This document shows, piece by piece, positions 16,063 to 24,881 of a stretch of DNA of 64,000 bases (position 1 is its first letter; each line of letters begins with the position of its first letter). The DNA is from Mycobacterium asiaticum. GTDB lineage: Bacteria; Actinomycetota; Actinomycetes; Mycobacteriales; Mycobacteriaceae. The stretch lies in the NCBI RefSeq assembly GCF_001673315.1, contig NZ_LZLQ01000024.1:124001-188000 (forward strand), given 5' to 3'. Both the position numbers and the translations under genes were made by a program. The notes under the pieces were generated by a model, which saw nothing but the letters and a program-made list of their open reading frames with translations, did not search any database and had not been told where the DNA came from.

Positions 16063-16566
16063 TCAGGCGGGGAGCAGATCGGCGGCCACGGAGTGGCCCG
16101 CCAACAGTCCGCTGCGAAAGGATTCGACGGGGCTGATCGCACTGACCCTCGACGTGGCCGCGGCCAACGCCTTTGCCTTGAAGGTCTGCGCGGCCATGCT
16201 GAGCCGGTGCTGTACCCGGCCCACGCTGTCGTCCAGTTCGGCCGGCCAGGTCTTGCCCCACAGCGTGACCTCGGTGACGCCGTGATCGAGCGCCTGCAAC
16301 ACCCCGGTGCGCACCCGCGGGTCCGACCCGAGCAGGTCCGCCGCGGCCGCCAGCGCCTGCGGACGGGGACGCGTTCCGACCGACGTCAATGCGCTCTCGA
16401 GATCGAGCGTCTTGGCGCCGAGGATGTGCAGGGGCCGGTCGTCGGGGTGGTCGGTGAGCAACACGGTGACATCCCAACCGGCCATCGCTCGATCGAAAAG
16501 CCATCCGCCGGCGAACCTCACCACGTCGACGACGCTGGACGCGACGACATCCAGGCGGTACCTCAT
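16063..16566 (-). CDS. Conserved hypothetical protein, 167 aa
   Basis: I do not recognise a family. From ATG 16566 (MRYRLDVVASSVVDVV) it is a soluble alpha/beta-looking protein with WLFDRAMAGWDVTVLL followed by helix-rich segments; no signal peptide. The frame stays open upstream through the 18-bp repeat array, where it would read ALDTQ-type repeats, but no ribosome-binding site favours those starts. It lies downstream of and co-oriented with a TetR gene, with 62 bp between them, so it is probably co-transcribed with the regulator. Confidence 0.65.
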   Translation of the reverse strand: MRYRLDVVASSVVDVVRFAGGWLFDRAMAGWDVTVLLTDHPDDRPLHILGAKTLDLESALTSVGTRPRPQALAAAADLLGSDPRVRTGVLQALDHGVTEVTLWGKTWPAELDDSVGRVQHRLSMAAQTFKAKALAAATSRVSAISPVESFRSGLLAGHSVAADLLPA

Positions 16567-16573
16567 GTCGGGT

Positions 16574-16645
16574 TCTAGGGCGCCTTGGGTGTCTAGGGCG
16601 CTCTGGGTGTCTAGGGCGCCTAGGGCCTCTAGGGCGTCCCGGGCG
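16574..16645. repeat. Tandem array, four 18-bp units
   Basis: Four head-to-tail copies beginning TCTAGGGCG at 16574, 16592, 16610 and 16628; the first is TCTAGGGCGCCTTGGGTG. The last overlaps the end of the TetR gene, whose stop codon is supplied by the repeat. Because 18 is a multiple of 3, copy changes would leave the downstream frame unshifted. A candidate variable-number locus. Confidence 0.85.
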
Positions 16646-17234
16646 GGGAAAAGTCGCGCGCCAGCGTCTCCGCGTACTCCTTGAACACCTCGGCCAGCGG
16701 TATCGAAGGATCCAGCAACCATGTCATTTCCATTCCGTGGATGAAGGCGAGAATTTCCACTGCCTTGACGGCGGGGTCTATGTCGGTGCGATACCGCCCG
16801 GCGGCCTGACCGCGGCGGATGCCGTCGGCGACGATCTTGGTGGCGTCGCGCTGCCGGCTCACCAGGCGGTCGTGCAGGGGCGCATCGGGTGCGATGTTCT
16901 CCACCAAGAGCACGGTGAATGTGCCCAGAAGTTCCGGCGCCCTGCTGAACCGGTCCGCGACCTGCGCGATCTCCCCGAGCAGGTCGCCGCCGCGATCGGA
17001 GTGCGTGTCGTCGTCAGCGTCCCGGGCGTCCAGCACCGCGTGCAGCAATTGCTCTTTGGATTCGTAGTGGTGCAGCAGACCCGCCGGGGTCACTCCCGCC
17101 TCGCGGGCGATCTGGGCGAGAGTCGTGCTGCGCCAGCCGTTGCGCGACAGCAGCCGCTGCGCCACGGCAAGGATGCGCTGTTTGCGGTCCTCACCCTTGG
17201 CAAGCAGCGTCTCGTACGGCCTTACCTCGGGCAC
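16629..17234 (-). CDS. TetR-family transcriptional regulator
   Basis: A 201-residue TetR protein. The N-terminal helix-turn-helix is clear: RILAVAQRLLSRNGW, then TTLAQIAREAGVTPAGLLHHY with the typical SKEQLL helix after it. The C-terminal ligand domain is unspecific. GTG 17234 has GAGGGG 6 nt upstream. A palindrome with 11-bp arms lies 25 bp upstream of the start (17259-17292), which is where an autoregulatory operator is expected. It sits immediately downstream of the thiolase/FadE operon, probably its target, and upstream of the 167-aa hypothetical protein. Confidence 0.93.
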   Translation of the reverse strand: MPEVRPYETLLAKGEDRKQRILAVAQRLLSRNGWRSTTLAQIAREAGVTPAGLLHHYESKEQLLHAVLDARDADDDTHSDRGGDLLGEIAQVADRFSRAPELLGTFTVLLVENIAPDAPLHDRLVSRQRDATKIVADGIRRGQAAGRYRTDIDPAVKAVEILAFIHGMEMTWLLDPSIPLAEVFKEYAETLARDFSPPGTP

Positions 17235-17258
17235 CGGATCCCCTCGTCGAACCGATCA

Positions 17259-17292
17259 CAACCAACCTAGTGAATACACAGTAGGTTGGTTG
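17259..17292. promoter_or_regulatory. Operator candidate for the TetR at 16629-17234
   Basis: CAACCAACCTA (17259-17269) and TAGGTTGGTTG (17282-17292) are perfect inverted repeats around 12 bases. It lies between the thiolase stop and the tetR start, in the promoter of tetR. I found no second copy in this window. Confidence 0.7.
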
Positions 17293-17325
17293 ACCGGCCG
17301 TGACAAGGGCTGGACCGGGGCTCTT

Positions 17326-18477
17326 TTAGTTCACCAACTCCACCAGCGTGGCGTTGGCCGTGCCACCGCCTTCACACATGGTCTGCAGTCCGAACCGGAT
17401 GCCGTTGTCGCGCATGTGGTGGACCATGCGGGTCATCAGCACCGCGCCGGACGCGCCCAGCGGGTGTCCTAGCGCGATGGCACCACCCAACGGATTCACC
17501 CGTTCCGGGTCCGCGCCGGTCTCCGCGAGCCAGGCCAACGGCACCGGCGCGAATGCCTCGTTCACCTCGAACACGCCGACGTCGCCGATCCGCACACCGG
17601 ACTTCGCGAGCACCTTTTCGGTCGCCGGTATGGGCCCGGTCAGCATCAGCACCGGATCCGCGCCGGTCACCGCGCCGGCGCGGTAGCGCACGATCGGTGT
17701 CAGATTCATTTCCAGCGCCAGTTCGGACGTGGTGACCAGCAGGGCGGCCGCCCCGTCGGAGATCTGCGACGAGTTGCCGGCGTGGATCACTCCGTCCTCG
17801 GTAAAGGCCGGCTTCAATCCAGCCAGTTTCTCCACGGTGGTTCCGCGGCGGATGCCCTCGTCCCGGTGCACCAACCCGGCCTCGTCGTCGGTGAACACCG
17901 GAACGATCTGCTCGGTGAAAGCACCCTTGTCCTGAGCCGCCGCGGCACGTTCGTGCGACAGCGCGGAGTATTCGTCGAGCCGCGTCCGGGACAACCCCCA
18001 CTTCTTGGCGATCATCTCCGCCGACAGACCCTGGTTGAACGAGAAACCGTCATAGCGGGCAAGGACTTTCGGGCCGTACGGCATTCCGGTTGCCCTGGCC
18101 GCTCCCAGCGGAACCCGGCTCATCACCTCGACACCGCCGGCCACTACCACGTCCTGCTGACCCGACATCACCGCCTGCACGGCGAAATCGAGCGCCTGCT
18201 GACTGGAGCCGCACGCCCGGTTGACCGTGGTTCCCGGGATGCTCTCCGGCCAGCCCGCGGCCAGAACGGCGTAGCGGCCGATATTGCTGGACTGGTCGCC
18301 GACCTGGGATACGCAACCCCAGATCACATCGTCGATTCGCTCGGGGCTGACCCCCGTACGTTCCAGTAATTCGTTGAGGACGACGGCGGAGAGGTCGGCG
18401 GCGTGCATGCCCGACAACCCGCCGTTGCGCTTGCCGACCGCGGTACGCACCGCCTCGACGATGACCGTCTCACGCAT
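17326..18477 (-). CDS. Acetyl-CoA acyltransferase (thiolase, FadA family)
   Basis: A 383-residue degradative-type thiolase with the full catalytic set: nucleophile Cys89 in NRACGSS, His338 in GGAIALGHPLGASG and Cys368 in MCEGGGTANA. It cleaves 3-ketoacyl-CoA to acetyl-CoA and a shortened acyl-CoA. ATG 18477 has GGAGC about 7 nt upstream. The FadE gene lies 42 bp upstream on the same strand and a TetR gene follows, giving a compact beta-oxidation operon. Confidence 0.95.
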   Translation of the reverse strand: MRETVIVEAVRTAVGKRNGGLSGMHAADLSAVVLNELLERTGVSPERIDDVIWGCVSQVGDQSSNIGRYAVLAAGWPESIPGTTVNRACGSSQQALDFAVQAVMSGQQDVVVAGGVEVMSRVPLGAARATGMPYGPKVLARYDGFSFNQGLSAEMIAKKWGLSRTRLDEYSALSHERAAAAQDKGAFTEQIVPVFTDDEAGLVHRDEGIRRGTTVEKLAGLKPAFTEDGVIHAGNSSQISDGAAALLVTTSELALEMNLTPIVRYRAGAVTGADPVLMLTGPIPATEKVLAKSGVRIGDVGVFEVNEAFAPVPLAWLAETGADPERVNPLGGAIALGHPLGASGAVLMTRMVHHMRDNGIRFGLQTMCEGGGTANATLVELVN

Positions 18478-18519
18478 GTGCTCGCTCCGATCCTTCTGGT
18501 TCGACGAACAACAAACTAC

Positions 18520-19695
18520 CTAGTAGCTGCGGGGCAGTTTCAAGACGTGCGAACCGAGGAAGTTCAGGATCATCTCCTGGCTTACCGGCGCGATCTTCAT
18601 CAGCCGCGCCTCGCGGAAGTACCGCGTGACGTGGTACTCCTCCGCGTAGCCCATGCCGCCGTGGGTTTGCAGGGCCCGGTCCGCCGCGGCGAACCCGGCA
18701 TCGGCGCACAGGTACTTGGCCGTATTCGCTTCGCGCCCACAGGGTTTGCCGTTGTCGTAGAGCCAGGTGGCTTTCCGCAGCATCAGTTCGGCGGCGTCCA
18801 GGCGGGCCAACGAATCCGCTAGCGGGAACTGCAGGCCCTGGTTCATGCCGATAGGCCTGCCGAACACCTCACGCTCGTTGCCGTATTTCACCGCCTTTTC
18901 CAGCGCCACCCGGCCGATCCCGAGCGCCTCGGCCGCGATCAGCATTCGCTCGGGGTTCAAGCCGTCCAGAATGTACTGGAAACCCTTGCCCTCCTCGCCG
19001 ATTCGATCCTCGACCGGGACTTCCAGGTTGTCGATGAACAATTCGTTGGAGCTGACGGCATTGCGGCCCATCTTGTTGATCGGCCGGATGTCGACTCGGC
19101 TGCGGTCGAGGTCGGTGAGGAAAAGGGTCATGCCGTCGGTCTTCTTGGTGACCTCGTCATAACTCTGGGTGCGGGTCAGCAGCAGGATCTTGTCGGACTC
19201 CAGCGCTTTGGAGATCCAGACCTTGCGGCCGTTGACGACATAGCGGTCACCGTCGCGTTTCGCGAAGGTGGTGATCCGGGATGTGTCGAGACCGGCACCG
19301 GGTTCGGTGACCCCGAAGCACACGTGGATCTCACCCGTCGCCACTCGGGGCAAGGTGCGGGCTTTCATTTCCTCCGACCCGTGCACCACCACGGGCTGCA
19401 TGCCGAAGATCGTCAGATGAATCGAGCTGGCGGCGTTCATCGCGCCGCCGGACTTGGCCACTTCCTCGAGCAGGATGGTCGCTTCGGTGATGCCCAGGCC
19501 GTGTCCGCCGTACTCGGTGGGAATCGTCATCCCCAGCCAGCCACCGTCGGCGATGGCACGGTAGAACTCAGTTGGAAACTCGTGCGCCTGGTCTTTTTCC
19601 ATCCAGTAGTGGTCGTCGAACCTCGATGCCAGTTCCGCGACTGAGCGGCGGATGAGTTCCTGGTCTTCGGTCAGCTCGAAATTCATGCCGCCCAT
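18520..19695 (-). CDS. Acyl-CoA dehydrogenase (FadE)
   Basis: A 391-residue ACAD with FGVTEPGAGLDTS, VNGRKVWIS and the C-terminal THGGMGYAEEY. The usual catalytic E-G-T near the end is replaced by APVSQE; an alternative base is the Glu of LNPERM, the position used by isovaleryl- and long-chain-type enzymes. I chose ATG 19695 because GGAGG lies 5 nt upstream; a GTG at 19701 would overlap that site. First gene of the FadE/thiolase unit; a 22-bp-arm hairpin separates it from the amidohydrolase upstream. Confidence 0.94.
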   Translation of the reverse strand: MGGMNFELTEDQELIRRSVAELASRFDDHYWMEKDQAHEFPTEFYRAIADGGWLGMTIPTEYGGHGLGITEATILLEEVAKSGGAMNAASSIHLTIFGMQPVVVHGSEEMKARTLPRVATGEIHVCFGVTEPGAGLDTSRITTFAKRDGDRYVVNGRKVWISKALESDKILLLTRTQSYDEVTKKTDGMTLFLTDLDRSRVDIRPINKMGRNAVSSNELFIDNLEVPVEDRIGEEGKGFQYILDGLNPERMLIAAEALGIGRVALEKAVKYGNEREVFGRPIGMNQGLQFPLADSLARLDAAELMLRKATWLYDNGKPCGREANTAKYLCADAGFAAADRALQTHGGMGYAEEYHVTRYFREARLMKIAPVSQEMILNFLGSHVLKLPRSY

Positions 19696-19712
19696 GGGCA
19701 CCTCCTACTAAC

Positions 19713-19773
19713 GCGAGCAGACGCACACTCGCACGATTGCGGGCTCAACTAGTGCGACTTTGCGTCTGCTCGC
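19713..19773. repeat. Long inverted repeat (22-bp arms)
   Basis: Arms 19713-19734 and 19752-19773 are complementary at 20 of 22 positions around a 17-base loop. The left arm starts GCGAGCAGACGCA and contains GCACACTCGC, a motif also present in the right arm of the element at 27180. It lies between two minus-strand genes, after the stop of the amidohydrolase, where it could act as a terminator. Confidence 0.72.
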
Positions 19774-19788
19774 CGGGGACGAGACCGC

Positions 19789-21087
19789 TCAGTCCTTGTT
19801 GCCGGAAAGGGCTTTCGCGTTGGCGGCGAAGTCCGCGAAGGACGAGCCGCCTCGGCTGTCCTTGTCGTGGCCGGCAGCCTTGATGGAAACGTCGTGTCCC
19901 TCTGCAGCTTTGCGCAGCGCACCGACGGTGGCCTGTTCGCGGGAAATGTGAGTGAAGGGATCGAACGAGTACCAGCGCATGGCGTTTTCGTGGGTCATCT
20001 TGTTGATCTCGTCGTCCGGAACATTGTTGATAGACAACACGTCCCACAGCTCCTCCGGCGCGCCCGGCCACATCGAGTCGCTGTGCGGGTAGTCGGCTTC
20101 CCAACAGATGTTGTCGATGCCGATCATGTTGCGCAGCGCCACACCGACCTTGTCGCTGATGAAACAGGTCAGGAAGTGCTCGCGGAACACCTCGCTGGGC
20201 AACTTGCCCTTGAAGTCCTGGTGTGTCCAGGTGGAATGCATCTCATAGGTGCGGTCGGCGCGCTCGAGGAAGTAGGGAATCCAGCCGGTTCCACCCTCGG
20301 ACAGCGCGATCTTGAGGTCCGGGTACTCCTTGATGGGCCGTGACCACAACAGGTCCGCGGCGGCCTGCACGATGTTCATCGGCTGCAACGTGATCATCAC
20401 GTCCATCGGCGCGTCGGGCGCGGTGATGGCCAGCCGGCCCGAGGAGCCGATGTGCACATTCATCACAGTGTCGGTGTCACACAACGCCTCCCACAACGGA
20501 TTCCAGTACTCGTTGTGGAAACTGGGATAGCCCATCGCGGCCGGATTCTCGGTGAACGTCAGCGCGTGCACGCCCTTCTTCGCGACCCGGCGCACCTCGG
20601 CGGCGCATGCCTCGGCATCCCAGATCACCGGGATTGCCATGGGGATGAACCGCGCGGGGTACGCGCCGCACCACTCCTCGATGTGCCAGTCGTTGTAGGC
20701 CTGCACCAACGCGATGGAAAACTCGGGGTCGTCGGTGGCGAACAGCCGGCCGGCGAAGCCCGGGAAGGACGGGAAGCAGATCGAAGCAAGGATGCCACCA
20801 GCGTTCATGTCCTTGACACGCTCGTCCACGTTGTAGCAACCCGGCCGGATCTCGTCGAGCCCCGTTGGCTCGATGCCGTACTCCTCCTTCGGCCGTCCGG
20901 CGACGGCGTTGAGGGCGACGTTCGGGATCACCGTGTCCCGGAACTTCCACATGTCCGAACCGTCGGCATTGTGCACCAACCGCGGTGCGTCGTCGATGTA
21001 CTTCTTGGACAGGTGGTTCTTGAACATGTTCGGCGGCTCGACGGTGTGGTCGTCCACGCTGATCAGGATCATGTCCTCTTTGTTCAC
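19789..21087 (-). CDS. Amidohydrolase family 2 protein
   Basis: A 432-residue PF04909 amidohydrolase. Metal motifs are intact: VDDHTVEP at the N-terminus, a His in NVHIGSSG, SEGGTGW and the C-terminal EADYPHSD with the catalytic Asp. GTG 21087 has GAAGGGAAG 5 nt upstream. The C-terminal 50 residues are charged and probably flexible. It is divergent from the Rieske oxygenase operon across 372 bp that hold the GAGAAT palindrome near the far end. Its function may be hydrolysis or decarboxylation of the oxygenase product; substrate unknown. Confidence 0.92.
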   Translation of the reverse strand: MNKEDMILISVDDHTVEPPNMFKNHLSKKYIDDAPRLVHNADGSDMWKFRDTVIPNVALNAVAGRPKEEYGIEPTGLDEIRPGCYNVDERVKDMNAGGILASICFPSFPGFAGRLFATDDPEFSIALVQAYNDWHIEEWCGAYPARFIPMAIPVIWDAEACAAEVRRVAKKGVHALTFTENPAAMGYPSFHNEYWNPLWEALCDTDTVMNVHIGSSGRLAITAPDAPMDVMITLQPMNIVQAAADLLWSRPIKEYPDLKIALSEGGTGWIPYFLERADRTYEMHSTWTHQDFKGKLPSEVFREHFLTCFISDKVGVALRNMIGIDNICWEADYPHSDSMWPGAPEELWDVLSINNVPDDEINKMTHENAMRWYSFDPFTHISREQATVGALRKAAEGHDVSIKAAGHDKDSRGGSSFADFAANAKALSGNKD

Positions 21088-21459
21088 GACGCTTCCCTTC
21101 TAATCCCCGTCCGACCCAACCGATCGCACGGGTCAATCCGAACGCGCGGGTGCACGACGGCCCCCGACCAGCACAACCAAGCCCCGCATGCGCCAACTCT
21201 CTATACGTTGAAAACTAGCTTCTCGCGCAGAGAGAATCAACATCCAGGTTGGCCGGGCGGCCGTCGGAAAGCGTCGGCAAGCGCCCGACGACTAGGGATT
21301 TTGCCGTTTCAGAACGATGCTCGCCCCGTCGCCGCCACAGGCCCGCACCCACCTGGTCCGGTTCCGCTCGCACCAGGATTGACCATCCGATCAATATGTG
21401 TGAGTCTATTGGTTAGAAATGAGAATATGATTCTCATTGACCGAGAGGAACCCCGTGCG
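21088..21459. other. Divergent intergenic region, 372 bp
   Basis: Lies between the amidohydrolase (minus) and the CMD-family gene (plus). It holds a small hairpin (TTCTC...GAGAA around 21220-21236), the GAGAAT operator at 21418-21438, and AT-rich stretches (TCAATATGTG, TCTATTGGTTAG) just before it that could be the plus-strand promoter. I see no gene in it. Confidence 0.6.
21418..21438. promoter_or_regulatory. GAGAATNNNATTCTC operator, site 1
   Basis: AATGAGAAT-ATG-ATTCTCATT: perfect 9-bp arms. The core GAGAATNNNATTCTC (21421-21435) recurs at 28565 and 29406. It is centred about 32 bp upstream of the CMD gene start, so bound repressor would block the promoter of the Rieske oxygenase operon. 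The central ATG is in frame with the gene, but the better start is ATG 21460. Confidence 0.85.
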
Positions 21460-22020
21460 ATGCGCGTGCCGCCACTGCCCGCCGACCAGTGGGACGAGTC
21501 TGTCGAACAGGCGTTGGCCGTCATGTTGCCCGCGGAACGCCGCAATCCCGGCGACGCCTCGAACGTGCTCACCACGCTGGTCAACCATCCCGAGCTGACC
21601 AAGGCATTCTTGAAGTTCAACGTGCATCTGCTTTTCACCTCGACCCTGCCGCCACGCATCCGCGAACTGGCCATCCTGCGGGTCGCAAACCGTCGTGAAT
21701 GCGCCTACGAGTGGACTCACCACGTGAACCTGGCCAAGCGGGAAGGCGTCACTGACGCGGAGGTGGACGCAGCCCGTCAGCCCAAAGTCGCCGACACCGA
21801 CTTCGACGAGTTCGAGCGCGCGGTCCTTACCGGTGTCGACGAGTTGGACGAGCAGTCCCGGTTGTCCGACGAGACCTGGGCTGTGCTCGGCAAGTGCCTC
21901 GACACCCGCCAGCGGATGGACTACGTGTTCACGGTCGGCTCCTACATGATGCTGGCCATGGCGCTCAACACTTTTGGCGTACAGCTCGAAACAACCACCG
22001 AACCCGAAGAGGAGAGGTAA
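21460..22020 (+). CDS. Carboxymuconolactone decarboxylase (CMD/AhpD-like) family protein
   Basis: A 186-residue all-helical protein of the CMD/AhpD superfamily: RIRELAILRVANRRECAYEWTHH, matching the family's conserved E-x-x-I-L-R...C-x-x-E-x-x-x-H core, though with a single Cys where AhpD enzymes have C-x2-C. Such proteins are gamma-carboxymuconolactone decarboxylases, peroxidase-like or of unknown function. ATG 21460 has GAGAGGA about 10 nt upstream. It is the first gene of a seven-gene operon and ends 2 nt before the Rieske oxygenase start. Confidence 0.87.
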   Translation: MRVPPLPADQWDESVEQALAVMLPAERRNPGDASNVLTTLVNHPELTKAFLKFNVHLLFTSTLPPRIRELAILRVANRRECAYEWTHHVNLAKREGVTDAEVDAARQPKVADTDFDEFERAVLTGVDELDEQSRLSDETWAVLGKCLDTRQRMDYVFTVGSYMMLAMALNTFGVQLETTTEPEEER

Positions 22021-22022
22021 GA

Positions 22023-23312
22023 GTGGCCCATTTCCCGAAGCCAGCGGCTGGAAGCTGGACAGAGAACTATCCCGACCTGGGCACGGAGCCGGTTGACTAC
22101 ACCGACTCGATCGACCCGGCATTCTTCGAGGCCGAGCGCGACGCGATCTTCAAGCGCACCTGGCTCAATGTCGGTCGTGTCGACCGCCTACCGCGCACAG
22201 GCAGCTACTTCACCAAGGAGCTGCCGTCGGCGGGCAAGGGCATGTCGGTGATCATCGTCAAGACCAAGGACGGGTCGGTCAAGGCGTATCACAACGTCTG
22301 CCGGCACCGCGGAAACAAGTTGGTGTGGAACGACTTCCCGCACGAGGAAACCTCCGGTACCTGCCGCCAGTTCACCTGCAAATACCACGCGTGGCGGTAC
22401 AACCTCGACGGTGACCTGACGTTCATACAGCAGGAGGACGAATTCTTCGACGTCGACAAGGACCAATATGGTCTCGTCGGAGTTCGCTGCGAGTTGTGGG
22501 AAGGGTTCATCTTCATCAACTTCGACCAACACGCCAAGCCGCTCCTGGATTACCTCGGACCGCTGGCGAAAGGGATCGAAGGCTACCCGTTCGGGGAGAT
22601 GACCGAAACCTATTCGTACCGAGCTGAAGTGGGCAGCAACTGGAAGCTGTTCATGGACGCCTTCGCGGAGTTCTACCACGCACCGGTGCTGCACCAAGGC
22701 CAGTACACCAAGGAAGAAGCGGCCAAGATTGCCAAGTACGGCTTCGAGGCGCTGTATTACGAGATGGCCAGTCCGCACGCGATGATCTCCACCTGGGGCG
22801 GCCAGGCGCCGCCGGCCGACATGTCGATGGTCAAGCCCATGGATCAGGCGTTGCGCAGCGGCCTCTTCGGCCCCTGGGACAAGCCGGACATCATTGCCAA
22901 CTTCGGCGAACTACCCCCGGGAATCAACCCGAAGAAGGTCAAGCAGTGGGGTATCGACGAGTGGCATTTCTATCCGAACTTCATGCTGCTGATCTGGGAA
23001 CCCGGCTGGTTCCTCACCTATCACTACTGGCCGACGGCCGTCGACAAGCACATCTTCGAGGCGACGCTGTACTTTGTGCCACCGCGTAACGCACGCGAAC
23101 GGCTGGCGCAGGAACTGGCCGCGGTGACATTCAAGGAGTACGCGCTGCAGGACGCCAACACGCTGGAAGCGACACAGACCATGATCGGCACCAGGGTCGT
23201 CAGCGACTTTCTGTTGTGTGATCAAGAGATCATGCTTCGCCACCTGCACAAGGTAACCAACGACTTTGTAGAGGAGCACCGGAACAATGGCGCTACCGCC
23301 TCAATTCGCTGA
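22023..23312 (+). CDS. Rieske-type ring-hydroxylating oxygenase, alpha subunit
   Basis: A 429-residue catalytic subunit. Rieske ligands are Cys93/His95 (CRHRGNK) and Cys119/His122 (CKYHAW). The mononuclear iron site is Asp212, His219 and His224 in DAFAEFYHAPVLH. This is the complete set for dioxygen activation on an aromatic or unsaturated ring. GTG 22023 follows a GAGGAGAGG site. No classical beta subunit or reductase is adjacent. Instead a 107-residue protein overlaps its 3' end by 26 bp and may be the small partner. Confidence 0.94.
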   Translation: MAHFPKPAAGSWTENYPDLGTEPVDYTDSIDPAFFEAERDAIFKRTWLNVGRVDRLPRTGSYFTKELPSAGKGMSVIIVKTKDGSVKAYHNVCRHRGNKLVWNDFPHEETSGTCRQFTCKYHAWRYNLDGDLTFIQQEDEFFDVDKDQYGLVGVRCELWEGFIFINFDQHAKPLLDYLGPLAKGIEGYPFGEMTETYSYRAEVGSNWKLFMDAFAEFYHAPVLHQGQYTKEEAAKIAKYGFEALYYEMASPHAMISTWGGQAPPADMSMVKPMDQALRSGLFGPWDKPDIIANFGELPPGINPKKVKQWGIDEWHFYPNFMLLIWEPGWFLTYHYWPTAVDKHIFEATLYFVPPRNARERLAQELAAVTFKEYALQDANTLEATQTMIGTRVVSDFLLCDQEIMLRHLHKVTNDFVEEHRNNGATASIR

Positions 23313-23610
23313 CCTGGAACCCTATTTGGAGTGGGATCTGGCTACCGAGCCCGAGCGCTACGCCAAGCGCCTGGCCTCCACGATGGCCGAGATGCAAGCC
23401 TTCTACGAAGTGGCATTCCCCCGACTCAGCGACGTCATCGAGTACGTTGACAACTACCCGCTCGACGACTTGCCCGAGGACGCGCGCACACTGATGCACC
23501 TGATGCAGTCACTGGTCATGGTCTCGTTCCCTGTCGAGGCGTGGAAGCAACCGCGGGTCCCCGACAGTGGCGCGGCTTGGGTGGAGTTGATCCGGGAGCC
23601 GGTGATCTGA
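23287..23610 (+). CDS. Small conserved protein paired with Rieske oxygenase
   Basis: A 107-residue acidic, helix-rich protein (MALPPQFADLEPYLEWDL...), with no signal peptide, Cys motif or match I recognise. Its gene overlaps the oxygenase by 26 bp in another frame; ATG 23287 is preceded by GAGGAGCACCGGA. The overlap suggests translational coupling and a stable complex with the oxygenase, perhaps in the place of the missing beta subunit. That role is inference. Confidence 0.75.
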   Translation: MALPPQFADLEPYLEWDLATEPERYAKRLASTMAEMQAFYEVAFPRLSDVIEYVDNYPLDDLPEDARTLMHLMQSLVMVSFPVEAWKQPRVPDSGAAWVELIREPVI

Positions 23611-23612
23611 CA

Positions 23613-24881
23613 TTGTCCGACGCTCCTCGCGCAAGCGGCTCATCGCAGCTGACCCTCAAGGCCGCAGGGCTGTTCGACGTCGACGCCGGAGAGATCGTCC
23701 GGCCGGGTGTGCTGCGAATCGAGGGTGACCGCATCGTCGGAGTCGGTTCGGGCCCATCGGGGCCGGAAGATTCGGTGCTCGATCTGGGCGAAGCAATCCT
23801 GTTGCCCGGGTTGATGGACATGGAGGTCAACCTGCTCATGGGTGGGCGTGGCGAAAAGCCGGGCCTGTCCCAGGTGCAGGACGATCCGCCGACCCGGGTG
23901 CTGCGCGCCGTGGGTAATGCCCGCCGCACCCTGCGGGCCGGGTTCACCACCGTGCGCAATCTCGGGTTGTTCGTCAAGACCGGCGGGTACCTGCTCGACG
24001 TCGCGCTGGGCAAGGCGATTGACGCAGGGTGGATCGACGGGCCGCGCATTGTGCCTGCCGGACATGCGATCACGCCTACCGGCGGCCACCTGGACCCAAC
24101 GATGTTCGCCGCCTTCGCGCCGCACGCGCTGGAGTTGACCGTCGAGGAGGGAATCGCCAACGGGGTCGACGAGATCCGGAAGGCCGTTCGCTACCAGATC
24201 AAGCATGGTGCCCAACTGATCAAGGTCTGCTGCTCGGGTGGGGTGATGTCACTGACGGGACCACCTGGCGCGCAACACTATTCGGACGAAGAGTTGCGTG
24301 CGATCGTTGACGAGGCACATCGGCGGGGCCTGCGGGTCGCCGCGCACACCCATGGCGCCGAGGCTGTCAAGCATGCGGTCGCGGCCGGCATCGACTGCAT
24401 CGAGCACGGTTTTCTGATCGACGACGAAGCGATCGCCTCGATGGTCGAGCACGAGACATTCCTGGTCAGCACCCGGCGCCTTGCGGAGGGCATGGACGTC
24501 TCACACGCCCCGCCCGAACTGCAGGCCAAGGCCGCCGAGATGTTTCCGAAATCACGCACCTCGATCCTGGCCGCCTACAAGGCCGGCGTGAAGATCGCGG
24601 TCGGCACCGACGCACCCGCAATCCCGCACGGCCGCAACGCCGATGAACTTGTCACGCTGGTGGAATGGGGACTACCGCCGCTGGCGGTGCTCCGGGCAGC
24701 CACGGTGACCGCAGCCGAGCTGATCAACTCCCCCGACCGCGGACGTCTCGCCGAGGGATTTCTAGCCGACATCATCGCGGTGCCGGGAAACCCATTGGAA
24801 GACATCACCGTCACCCGAAACGTCAGCTTCGTCATGAAAGGCGGCAAGGTCTATGTCAACAACTGTGCCAAGCAGAACTGA
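23613..24881 (+). CDS. Amidohydrolase (PF01979, imidazolonepropionase-like) lacking the HxH motif
   Basis: A 422-residue cyclic amidohydrolase-fold protein. The N-terminal beta-sandwich and the LPGLMDM turn are typical, but the following metal-binding H-x-H is E-V-N (residues 71-73). Downstream metal positions are present: the Lys of LIKVCCSGG, AAHTHG, IEHGF and the Asp in GTDAP. Loss of H-x-H should disturb the alpha-metal site, so it may bind one metal, act differently, or be inactive. TTG 23613 is the first usable start after the previous stop; the ribosome-binding site is weak (GGGAG, 14 nt). Confidence 0.85.
   Translation: MSDAPRASGSSQLTLKAAGLFDVDAGEIVRPGVLRIEGDRIVGVGSGPSGPEDSVLDLGEAILLPGLMDMEVNLLMGGRGEKPGLSQVQDDPPTRVLRAVGNARRTLRAGFTTVRNLGLFVKTGGYLLDVALGKAIDAGWIDGPRIVPAGHAITPTGGHLDPTMFAAFAPHALELTVEEGIANGVDEIRKAVRYQIKHGAQLIKVCCSGGVMSLTGPPGAQHYSDEELRAIVDEAHRRGLRVAAHTHGAEAVKHAVAAGIDCIEHGFLIDDEAIASMVEHETFLVSTRRLAEGMDVSHAPPELQAKAAEMFPKSRTSILAAYKAGVKIAVGTDAPAIPHGRNADELVTLVEWGLPPLAVLRAATVTAAELINSPDRGRLAEGFLADIIAVPGNPLEDITVTRNVSFVMKGGKVYVNNCAKQN

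Noticed and set aside
16567..16722. N-terminal extension of the 167-aa hypothetical protein through the 18-bp repeats
   Set aside because: The frame is open but overlaps the TetR gene and lacks a ribosome-binding site; the ALDTQ-like repeats are explained by the DNA repeat.
21427..21429. ATG in the centre of the operator as leaderless start of the CMD gene
   Set aside because: ATG 21460 has a ribosome-binding site and gives the normal family N-terminus; an operator with the start codon in its middle is possible but less likely.
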